This document shows, in pieces, positions 57,939 to 64,000 of a stretch of 64,000 nt of DNA. The stretch comes from Micavibrio sp. UBA1850 (GTDB taxonomy: Bacteria > Pseudomonadota > Alphaproteobacteria > Micavibrionales > Micavibrionaceae): NCBI GenBank assembly GCA_002338525.1, contig DDIM01000007.1:10199-74198 (forward strand), given 5' to 3'. The notes below the pieces were generated by a model, which searched no databases, had not been told where the DNA came from, and saw only the letters and a program-made list of their open reading frames with translations. The translations under genes and the position numbers were made by a program. The stretch's first letter is position 1, and each line of letters begins with the position of its first letter.

Positions 57939-58991
57939 ATGACTGATACGCCCAAAAGAAGCAGAAAAAGTATAGATGAATACTGTACAATTCTAGAGCA
58001 ACGTCTTTCTGATGCACAGGGCATATTAGGCGAACTACAAAGTTTAAAATCAGAGCTTCTCAATGGCGACGAAAAGCGCCCCTCCATTGAAACAGTCAAG
58101 CAAGATATGGCCACCATAAACCAGTTCAAAGATGGGGATGAAATTAAGGAAATTCACGACTACCATCAAGAACTGATTACCTCAGACACATCTATCAAAA
58201 AGACTATAGAAGAGAAAATAGAGAAGCTAGACGAGCAAGTCGATGACCTTGAAGGTAGACAGAAGTCGATAAGACAATTTGAGAAAGAATTGCTAGGTTA
58301 TGAAGAAACTATTGTAAGTACAGACGAAGAAACTGGAGAAGCAACAAAGGATGTACAGAAAATAGCTGGGCTAAAGGATAACTTTGAAAGCGTACTATCC
58401 GCGTTACACGAAGGCAAAGAAAGTGCGCTTCAAGAGTTAGACGGTTTATACAAACGCTACGACGAGAAGATAGCTAAGTTATTACCAAAAGCAACCTCAG
58501 CAGGTCTAGCAACTGCTTACGAAGAAACCAGTAAACGATACAATCGCAAGGCCAACGTAATGCATTATGCCTTTGTCCTAACAGTATTGATTATTGCCAT
58601 AACAGGATTTTTAAGCTCTTTCCCCAACACCATAGATGCTCTAAAAAGCTTAGGGCTAGAAAAAAACATAAACGATAATATAAAAAATTTCTTCGCCTCC
58701 TTCCCGCTTATACACATAACTCTTCCCTTAATATGGATCTCAATTGTATGCCAAAGTAAGGCGAAAACCTACACGAGGTTACATGCGGAGTATCAGCATA
58801 AATCCAATCTGTGCAGAACATTTGATGGATTAAAGAGAGAAGCTGGTGAAAGAGAAAATGAAGATCTGATAGATGAGCTTCTGAAATCAATGGTAACAGT
58901 AAGTGCTAATAACCCTGCGGATCATTTGGACAAAGTTAAACACAAAGGACTAGCTCAAGAAATTATGGATGCAGTAAAAGGCAATAAATAA
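57939..58991 (+). CDS. Coiled-coil protein with two membrane helices, element cargo
   Basis: 350 aa from the ATG at 57939 with GGAGG seven bases upstream (a TTG at 57936 is in frame). Long coiled coils at about 10-170 (EEKIEKLDEQVDDLEGRQKS), then two membrane helices at about 208-228 (HYAFVLTVLIIAITGFLSSF) and 252-270 (LIHITLPLIWISIVC). A cytoplasmic tail YTRLHAEYQHKSNLCRTFDG-LKREAGERENEDLIDELLKSM follows. The tail pattern (Y.HK....R.F.G.K.E) recalls membrane proteins seen as cargo in defence-type islands, but I cannot name the family. It is the largest cargo gene and ends head-on against the integrase gene with no gap. Confidence 0.7.
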   Translation: MTDTPKRSRKSIDEYCTILEQRLSDAQGILGELQSLKSELLNGDEKRPSIETVKQDMATINQFKDGDEIKEIHDYHQELITSDTSIKKTIEEKIEKLDEQVDDLEGRQKSIRQFEKELLGYEETIVSTDEETGEATKDVQKIAGLKDNFESVLSALHEGKESALQELDGLYKRYDEKIAKLLPKATSAGLATAYEETSKRYNRKANVMHYAFVLTVLIIAITGFLSSFPNTIDALKSLGLEKNINDNIKNFFASFPLIHITLPLIWISIVCQSKAKTYTRLHAEYQHKSNLCRTFDGLKREAGERENEDLIDELLKSMVTVSANNPADHLDKVKHKGLAQEIMDAVKGNK

Positions 58992-60680
58992 CTAATACCT
59001 TAACTTCTCAATCGCTTCTCGCAACACAGGTAAATCTTCTACAGAGCTATGCGTATAACGTGCGGTAACATCTCCTGAGGAGTGACCTACGATCTTACGA
59101 ACCGTCTCATACTCTACACCTGACGATCCCATAAATGTGATGAAGCTATGGCGTAAGCTATGAAAAGATTTCTTATTTGTCTTGATGCCTAGCTTTACAA
59201 AAAAAGTATTGTTCGCCCATCTATTGAGCTTCCGCCCCCATAAGGTCTTTTTATTAAATGTAAGATCATACAATAAACGAGTATCTTCCTGTGATCGTTT
59301 TATGCCTATCTTGCGAGACTTTTCAACATAACCCATAAACCCTTGATCTAGTAATGCAGAGTGGACAGGAACAAGACGTTTTGATCCTTGCGTCTTCAGA
59401 CGCTTATCTTCCTCTTCATCATTGATATCAAAATAAACAATTCCATTATGTTCTTTCACATCATCAGGCGTAAGGCTTGCGATTTCATTCAACCTTGCGC
59501 CTGTATAAATTGCGATCAATATGCCCCAATACTGCATATCTCGATTACTTGCACTGTGAGGGGTAGCCTCTAAGGCAGAGGTCATTTTTTGAATATCTTC
59601 TTTTGTAAAAGGCTCTTTTTTCTTCCCCTTCCCTTCTTTAAAGCTCATACCTTCAAAAGGATTCTCGTTGCAATATTTATTATTAACAAGCCATTTATAG
59701 AGGCCTTTATAAAAGCTGAGATACTTATTACATGTTGCTGGTGCTAACCTTTTAAACCCCTCAGCTTTTATTTGTTCATTGAGCGGTAAGCTTTTGAGTT
59801 CTGCTATTTCTTTTCGTCTAGCTGGTGTTAGTGCTAATGTATCCTTTACTTCACGAGCCTTATTACCATCAAGTTTTAGCGCATCAAAATCTTTTCCTAA
59901 AACTTCATATAAGAACTCAGCACTTGCTTTATGCTCATCAGAAGTACGAACACCCCATGCATGTTTATTTTCGTTGAGATATTTATCTATTAAAAAACCC
60001 AGACGATGTTCAGGTTTACCGTATCGAGATACGCCCCCCTTAATGTCTTCTGAGGTCTGTAGAAGGCTATAATCTCGTTGCTGAGCATTATAGGCAATCA
60101 CACCTTTCCAGAAATTCTTATAAGCAAACTTATATTCTTTTCTAAGCAACTCATACGCTTTACTGTCTTGTTCCAAATCTAATTCATACTTAGCTTTTAA
60201 CGTCTCAAGAATGGTGTCTATGTTCATAGGATCATCAACACCATCCTTAACAAGCAGACCACCATCTAAATGATCTATACCTTCATCAATAGATTGGTTG
60301 ACCATATCTATATTGAGTTTCATCCCCTCTACTCGACTCTCATCAAAGACACCATCACGAGCGATCTGTTCCTTCACTCGATCAAAAAGGGATGAGAAAT
60401 GTGTTTTAAGTAAATCTTGAATCTCTCCGTAATTCATACTGTATTGTTCCTGATAACGTGAAAGTAACTGAATAAGCGCATAAGCATGATAGGCTAGTAT
60501 CCTCGAATATCGCAAGGCTTCTTTAGGGTCACGAGTATTTAACGAGAGCTTTATATGACTAGACTTACCTTTTCCCCTAACATACTCTGGCATAGGGTAA
60601 CGGAAGTAATAGATATTATGACGAGATAAACTTAAATAGTTTGGATTATGCATGGTAAATGTCCCACTTCTGTGGCTCAC
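58992..60680 (-). CDS. Tyrosine recombinase (integrase) of the element
   Basis: 562 aa. A long N-terminal region with arm-binding-type start (YYFRYPMPEYVRGKG...IKLSLNTRDPKEALRYSRILA), a core-binding domain around 225-340 (GFLIDKYLNENKHAWGVRTS), and a catalytic domain. First Arg is in YTGARLNEIASL, HxxR in HSLRHSFITFMG, His in VGHSSGDVTARYTH with the nucleophile Tyr in that segment. All catalytic residues are present, so it looks functional. It starts 52 bp from the tRNA and reads away from it, the usual arrangement for tRNA-targeting integrases. Confidence 0.95.
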   Translation of the reverse strand: MSHRSGTFTMHNPNYLSLSRHNIYYFRYPMPEYVRGKGKSSHIKLSLNTRDPKEALRYSRILAYHAYALIQLLSRYQEQYSMNYGEIQDLLKTHFSSLFDRVKEQIARDGVFDESRVEGMKLNIDMVNQSIDEGIDHLDGGLLVKDGVDDPMNIDTILETLKAKYELDLEQDSKAYELLRKEYKFAYKNFWKGVIAYNAQQRDYSLLQTSEDIKGGVSRYGKPEHRLGFLIDKYLNENKHAWGVRTSDEHKASAEFLYEVLGKDFDALKLDGNKAREVKDTLALTPARRKEIAELKSLPLNEQIKAEGFKRLAPATCNKYLSFYKGLYKWLVNNKYCNENPFEGMSFKEGKGKKKEPFTKEDIQKMTSALEATPHSASNRDMQYWGILIAIYTGARLNEIASLTPDDVKEHNGIVYFDINDEEEDKRLKTQGSKRLVPVHSALLDQGFMGYVEKSRKIGIKRSQEDTRLLYDLTFNKKTLWGRKLNRWANNTFFVKLGIKTNKKSFHSLRHSFITFMGSSGVEYETVRKIVGHSSGDVTARYTHSSVEDLPVLREAIEKLRY

Positions 60681-60731
60681 CGTTTTTCCATACAGTCTAA
60701 ATATCTATGATATAATCATTTTTCAAAGAAG

Positions 60732-60753
60732 TGGCGCGCCCTAGAGGATTCGA
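60732..60753. repeat. Proximal att site within tRNA-Arg
   Basis: 22-bp copy identical to 55737-55758, covering CCA, the acceptor 3' strand and half of the T arm of the tRNA gene. Confidence 0.9.
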
Positions 60754-60808
60754 ACCTCTGGCCTTTGGCTCCGGAAACCAACGCTCTATCCAACTGAGCT
60801 AAGGGCGC
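60732..60808 (-). tRNA. tRNA-Arg (anticodon CCG)
   Basis: 77 nt on the minus strand with encoded CCA. Acceptor GCGCCCT pairs with AGGGCGC; D arm GCTC...GAGC; anticodon stem TTGGT/GCCAA with loop TTCCGGA (anticodon CCG); T arm AGAGG-TTCGAAT-CCTCT. Intact despite the integrated element. Confidence 0.97.
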
Positions 60809-60877
60809 GTAGTTTATATTTTGAAAAAATATAGTCGTGTTTTTGATAGCATCGCCACGCCAAAGAGTAAATGGCAA

Positions 60878-61828
60878 TTACACAGCCGCACGCGTCATTT
60901 GCAAAAACACATCTTCCAAATCGCTTTGGTCGGTCACAATATCTTCTATAAAATATCCCGCGCGCTGTATGGCATCAATAAATTCACCCACCGGTTGTTC
61001 TGATGGGGCATACCGAATGGAGGGCGTGCGCTTGCCAATTTTTTCAGGCATGAAGACTTCAAGGCGCTTAGGAATGTCTGAGATATCACGATCAAGCGTA
61101 AAGCGAACTTCTTTATTTTCGACTTTGCCTAAAATATTTTCCGTTGTGTCATGCGCCACAATTTGACCGTGATTAATGATGGCAATTTCGTCACACATTT
61201 CTTCGGCTTCTTCCAAATAATGCGTTGTCAACAAAATGGTCACACCTTGTTTGTTTAACTGACGAACATTTTCCCAAAGCTGCTGACGAAGCTCGATATC
61301 AACACCGGCCGTCGGCTCGTCCAATACCAAAATTGGGGGTGTGTGTACCATGGCTTTGGCCACCATCAAACGGCGACGCATACCGCCCGATAAGCCGCGG
61401 CTGTAGGCTTGGGCTTTGTCTGCTAGCCCGACCAAATCGAGAAGTTTTTCCGTCTTACGCTCGGCCTTTGGCACGCCAAACAAACCTGCTTGAATGTCCA
61501 AAATTTGAGACGGCGTAAAAAAGGGATCAAAATTGATCTCTTGAGGCACAATACCAATTGAGGCTTTCACCTGCCTAGGGTCTGTGTCTAAATCACTTTC
61601 CCACACGCGCACGTCTCCCGATGTTTTTCGCACTAGGCCCGCCATAATATTAATCAGCGTTGATTTCCCCGCACCATTGGGGCCAAGCAACCCGAAAATC
61701 GAGCCCTTGCGAATTTTTAAACTCACATCTTGTAACGCCTTTTTTTCAGGTGATTTACCTGTTGCGCTGTATAGCTTGTTCAAATTTTCAATTTCAATGG
61801 CGTATTCTATTTCAGGCATTTCAGGCAT
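60878..61828 (-). CDS. ABC transporter ATP-binding protein (drug/lipid export type)
   Basis: 316 aa. Walker A GPNGAGKST, Q-loop GIVPQEINFDPFF, signature LSGGMRRRLMVAK, Walker B ILVLDEPTAGVD and H-loop TTHYLEEAEEMCD. A C-terminal domain of about 90 residues is typical of DrrA/YadG-type exporters whose permease is a separate gene. No permease gene lies beside it: the tRNA-Arg and the integrated element follow. It lies 12 bp after the hydrolase gene, probably one operon. AGGAAAG lies before the ATG. Confidence 0.92.
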   Translation of the reverse strand: MPEMPEIEYAIEIENLNKLYSATGKSPEKKALQDVSLKIRKGSIFGLLGPNGAGKSTLINIMAGLVRKTSGDVRVWESDLDTDPRQVKASIGIVPQEINFDPFFTPSQILDIQAGLFGVPKAERKTEKLLDLVGLADKAQAYSRGLSGGMRRRLMVAKAMVHTPPILVLDEPTAGVDIELRQQLWENVRQLNKQGVTILLTTHYLEEAEEMCDEIAIINHGQIVAHDTTENILGKVENKEVRFTLDRDISDIPKRLEVFMPEKIGKRTPSIRYAPSEQPVGEFIDAIQRAGYFIEDIVTDQSDLEDVFLQMTRAAV

Positions 61829-61840
61829 ACGTAGTCTTTC

Positions 61841-62779
61841 CTATCCAAATTTGTAAACGCCATCATCTGACAAATATGCACTATACCCTTGTGCACTCAT
61901 CAACCAGTCTTTGGCTTTGCTGTTAGACTTAAGGTATGCCTCCCAAAAAGCAAGAGACGTTTTTTGAATAATCTCTTCTTGTCGCGCGCGGTTTGGATTA
62001 AAGGCTAGCTTGCCGCGCGAGCCTGTAAACACCATGTGGTCACCTTCTTCCAAAATCAAAAGATGTTTGTCGTCTGATGTTGCATGCTCGTAGGCTGGCA
62101 ATCTATGTGTATAATCAAGCCCTGAGATGGGGCTGTCATCTTGTGTTCCCGTCATATATAGCATTGGGGCATCCATGTCGCTAAACACGTCTTCAGGGGC
62201 GGCATCAATCAAATGCGCCATCGCTGAAAAGCTATAAAATACATACGCCTTAAAACGATCTTCTTTGAATGATGTTAGTTGATCTGAAATATCGGGAAAG
62301 ATCTGCCCAGACATGACTTGGGCTGTCATCGCCCCAAACGAGTGCCCAGACATGCCAATGGCGTCATGGTCAATTTGCCCCGATAACATCTGATGCGAGC
62401 GTTCAATATCAGATAATTGATCCAATATAAATGGAACGTCTTTAAACCGATCTAGTGTCATTTGACGTGTGACAGGTGTGGCACGAATAACATCCCACGG
62501 ATGGCCATCTTTGCCTTCCCACATCGATGTATCGGTTCCGGGATGTTGGATATGCATGACAAAATATCCATGCTCAACCAAATAGCGTGCCAAGAATCCT
62601 GCACCATCGCGGCCGCCCCCTAAGCCATGTGACCAGATCACTAAGGGGCGCTTTCCATACGATGAATCATCTATTCCATATATTTTATACAAAACTTTTC
62701 GGTTATCCCGTGTGTGGTCCACACACTCCCCCTTGATCAAAGAGACCCTACCTTCATGTTTTTGAACTATATTTTCCAT
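61841..62779 (-). CDS. Alpha/beta hydrolase (acetylhydrolase/dienelactone-hydrolase-like)
   Basis: 312 aa from the ATG at 62779, with AAGGA well spaced; an ATG at 62794 is in frame but lies over that site. Oxyanion segment PLVIWSHGLGGGRDGAGFLAR, nucleophile elbow IGMSGHSFGAMTAQ, acid in MLYMTGTQDDSPI and His in LEEGDHMVFTG give the full Ser-Asp-His plan of platelet-activating-factor acetylhydrolase-like enzymes. No signal peptide. Substrate unknown. Upstream of, and probably cotranscribed with, the ABC ATPase gene. Confidence 0.88.
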   Translation of the reverse strand: MENIVQKHEGRVSLIKGECVDHTRDNRKVLYKIYGIDDSSYGKRPLVIWSHGLGGGRDGAGFLARYLVEHGYFVMHIQHPGTDTSMWEGKDGHPWDVIRATPVTRQMTLDRFKDVPFILDQLSDIERSHQMLSGQIDHDAIGMSGHSFGAMTAQVMSGQIFPDISDQLTSFKEDRFKAYVFYSFSAMAHLIDAAPEDVFSDMDAPMLYMTGTQDDSPISGLDYTHRLPAYEHATSDDKHLLILEEGDHMVFTGSRGKLAFNPNRARQEEIIQKTSLAFWEAYLKSNSKAKDWLMSAQGYSAYLSDDGVYKFG

Positions 62780-62869
62780 GATATCCTTATACACTTCCTT
62801 GATATGCGTTTTTTGTATACCTTGTATTTAAATAAACAACTTTCATTTTAATCAAGATAAAATTACAAA

Positions 62870-63016
62870 TACCTCAACTGCTGAGGACGACGGCGATAAT
62901 AGAGGTGTTTAGCCGAACGTCCACAGCAATTTATAGTTTAGATTTCCCCTCCCCCACAGGAAAAGGTATGGTTCTCTTCAGTTTACTGAGGAGGCCTATC
63001 TTTCCTGTTTCTTTTT
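62870..63016 (+). ncRNA. Possible structured small RNA in a gene-free stretch
   Basis: The 320-bp gap 62780-63099 holds three nested or successive hairpins: CCTCA/TGAGG (62872-62886), GGACG...CGTCC with inner GGC/GCC (62885-62921), and a long one with outer stem ACAGGAAA/TTTCCTGT (62956-62963, 63001-63008) and inner stem CTCTTCAG/CTGAGGAG (62974-62993). The last is followed by TTCTTTTT. A single-stranded CCCCTCCCCC before it looks like an anti-Shine-Dalgarno seed. I see no matching known RNA family and no clear promoter; strand and limits are uncertain. Confidence 0.3.
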
Positions 63017-63044
63017 CCCCCAAAGTTATTTGAATGTAAACATG

Positions 63045-63075
63045 AAAAAAGCGCATCTTCTACAATGCGCCTTTT
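63045..63075 (-). terminator. Rho-independent terminator of sspB
   Basis: Stem GCGCAT (63051-63056) and ATGCGC (63065-63070) with A/T flanks; on the minus strand it is followed by TTTTTT. It lies 30 bp beyond the sspB stop codon. Confidence 0.75.
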
Positions 63076-63099
63076 ATAAATCTATTCCCTAACTTCAAC

Positions 63100-63597
63100 T
63101 TACTTTTTACGGAATTGATCCAGAGAGATCACTTCGCCTTTGGCATCATCCGAGTCAGATTTTGTATCGTCTTTTTTATCGCTGCCATCTGGGTCATCTG
63201 AACCATCAGGATCAGGCGCGCCGCCTTCTTCATGATCAAGCGGCTGGAATTGCAATGCAAAGTTCACAGACGGATCAGCAAAGATGCTAATGGCTGCCAA
63301 TGGCACAATTAATTTTTCAGGCTTGTTATTGAACGACAATGAAACCTGCAAGATCTCATCATCAACGTATAAATCTTCAAATTGAAACTGAAGCACAATT
63401 GTCATTTCACCGGGGTAACGATCGCGCAAATAATCAGGGATATTCACCCCTGGGTAGTCCGTTAAAAAGGTAATGTAAAAGTGATGGTCTCCCGGCAGGC
63501 CGTTATCGACCACTTCTTGCACTGCATCGCGAACGACACTTCTCAGTGCGCCTTCAACCATTTTGTCATATCTCAATGTATCGTTTTCAGTCATCAT
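63100..63597 (-). CDS. sspB: SspB protein, ClpXP adaptor
   Basis: 165 aa from the ATG at 63597 (63594 also possible). The alphaproteobacterial SspB core has YDKMVEGALRSVVRDAVQEVV, HHFYITFLTDYPGVNIPDYLRDRYPGEMTIVLQFQFEDL and FNNKPEKLIVPLAAISIFADPSVNFALQF. An acidic linker (DPDGSDDPDGSDKKDDTKSD) and the C-terminal ClpX-docking motif GEVISLDQFRKK follow. It delivers ssrA-tagged proteins to ClpXP. The tail repeats of DPDGSD are a small acidic tandem. Terminator at 63045-63075. Confidence 0.93.
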   Translation of the reverse strand: MMTENDTLRYDKMVEGALRSVVRDAVQEVVDNGLPGDHHFYITFLTDYPGVNIPDYLRDRYPGEMTIVLQFQFEDLYVDDEILQVSLSFNNKPEKLIVPLAAISIFADPSVNFALQFQPLDHEEGGAPDPDGSDDPDGSDKKDDTKSDSDDAKGEVISLDQFRKK

Positions 63598-63691
63598 ATC
63601 TATTCGTCGCAAATTTTGGGGCCTAAAATCAAGTCCCTTTTCAAATTATTTTCCGATCATCGCATGGTCAGTTAAAAACACCAGCCTTTTT

Positions 63692-64000
63692 TCATGGACG
63701 CCCCACACTTTTATTCATATTTTTCAATAATAGCTGCAGCTCTTCGCTGCGCCCTGTGCGTGTTAGAATCTGGGCCATAAGATTATGACATTGTGGCTTT
63801 TGTGGCGATGCATTGCACCATCGCATACCATCTTTCATTATCTCATATGCCCCCTCAACATCATCGCGCGCCATGAGGCGTTTTGCTAGCCAAATGCGCG
63901 TTGAATTATGTCGCGGTTTATAACCAAGCCCCGCCTCTAACGCGCGGTCTATGTCATTATACTCTGGCGCGTCATCAAGGATCAATTGCGCCAACAATGC
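63692..64000 (-). CDS. TPR-like protein, N-terminus beyond window
   Basis: The minus-strand frame runs open to the right edge; only the last about 100 residues are seen. Helical-repeat pattern: DIDRALEAGLGYKPRHNSTR, WLAKRLMARDDVEGAYEIMKDGMRW, CHNLMAQILTRTGRSEELQLLLKNM, spaced about 34 residues apart as in TPR proteins. No further function can be read. It lies upstream of sspB on the same strand with 94 bp between. Confidence 0.6.
   Translation of the reverse strand, partial: ALLAQLILDDAPEYNDIDRALEAGLGYKPRHNSTRIWLAKRLMARDDVEGAYEIMKDGMRWCNASPQKPQCHNLMAQILTRTGRSEELQLLLKNMNKSVGRP

Larger units (their letters stand above)
55737..60753. mobile_element. Compact integrative element at tRNA-Arg(CCG), about 5.0 kb
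   Basis: Bounded by a 22-bp direct repeat: the first 22 bases of the tRNA 3' end as read on the plus strand (60732-60753) recur exactly at 55737-55758. Inside are a tyrosine integrase reading away from the tRNA (58992-60680), a convergent cargo gene (57939-58991), two small membrane protein genes (56361-56786, 57205-57549), one doubtful small gene and two gene-poor AT-rich stretches. The tRNA remains intact. There are no replication, conjugation or phage structural genes, so it is a minimal island that would need help to move between cells. Codon and base use are more AT-rich than the core genome around it. Confidence 0.88.

Overview
The window reads as one contiguous piece of an alphaproteobacterial chromosome of moderately low GC. 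Several independent signs support this. There is an rsmB - rpe - heparinase II/III-like block, a chorismate mutase, a short SdhAF4/DUF1674-type protein, an alpha-type SspB, and repeated promoters of the form GGAAC-N16/17-CGTT, the class read by EcfG-type sigma factors of the alphaproteobacterial general stress response. A Micavibrio-like or similar lineage is a guess from protein flavour (for example the pilin-like protein at 40870-41631), not shown.

Layout. 1-5676: a truncated exported protein, then a type I secretion system on the minus strand in transcription order TolC - ABC exporter - HlyD. 5943-11077: housekeeping genes (heparinase-like, rpe, rsmB, chorismate mutase, SdhAF4-like) and an unknown membrane-anchored protein. 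11193-15855: a signalling locus with a periplasmic sugar-binding-type protein overlapping a hybrid histidine kinase (LuxP/LuxQ-like arrangement), a lone receiver protein and a secreted TIM-barrel-type protein. 15922-28938: genes of stress flavour, many behind EcfG-type promoters (small membrane proteins, a glycine-rich stress protein, MscS channel, L,D-transpeptidase, pyridoxamine-oxidase-like stress protein, TerB-like protein, PfpI/DJ-1 protein), interleaved with dinB, a radical-SAM DNA-repair pair and an MMPL exporter.

28978-40771: a DUF421 protein, a CNNM/CBS protein and three small unknowns lead into a zinc-type locus. It holds a Fur/Zur-family regulator, three near-identical palindromes (TGTTA-N5-TAACA type), two His-rich proteins, a CooC/MinD-type ATPase, a methyltransferase, a PLP decarboxylase, a cysteine-synthase-like enzyme fused to rhodanese, and an ABC exporter-like pair with a DUF3299 protein resembling the Vibrio zinc-responsive Zrg system. 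The SbnH-like plus SbnA-like enzyme pair under apparent Zur control is the most promising candidate for an undescribed system (a zinc-starvation metallophore or sulfur/amine chemistry). 40870-47168: a pilin-like protein, an inverse autotransporter with beta-helix and LamG passenger, entericidin, a CPA1 antiporter and a host-attachment-family protein; entericidin and the last are behind EcfG-type promoters. 47187-53704: a TetR-controlled tripartite RND efflux operon with a perfect operator palindrome.

53698-60808: a plastic region. Two broken genes flank an IS6-family insertion sequence, followed by a recombinase remnant and a compact ~5.0 kb integrative element inserted at the 3' end of tRNA-Arg(CCG). 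The element has a 22-bp att duplication, a tyrosine integrase, a coiled-coil membrane cargo protein and small membrane proteins. 60878-64000: ABC ATPase, alpha/beta hydrolase, a possible structured RNA, sspB and a truncated TPR-like protein.
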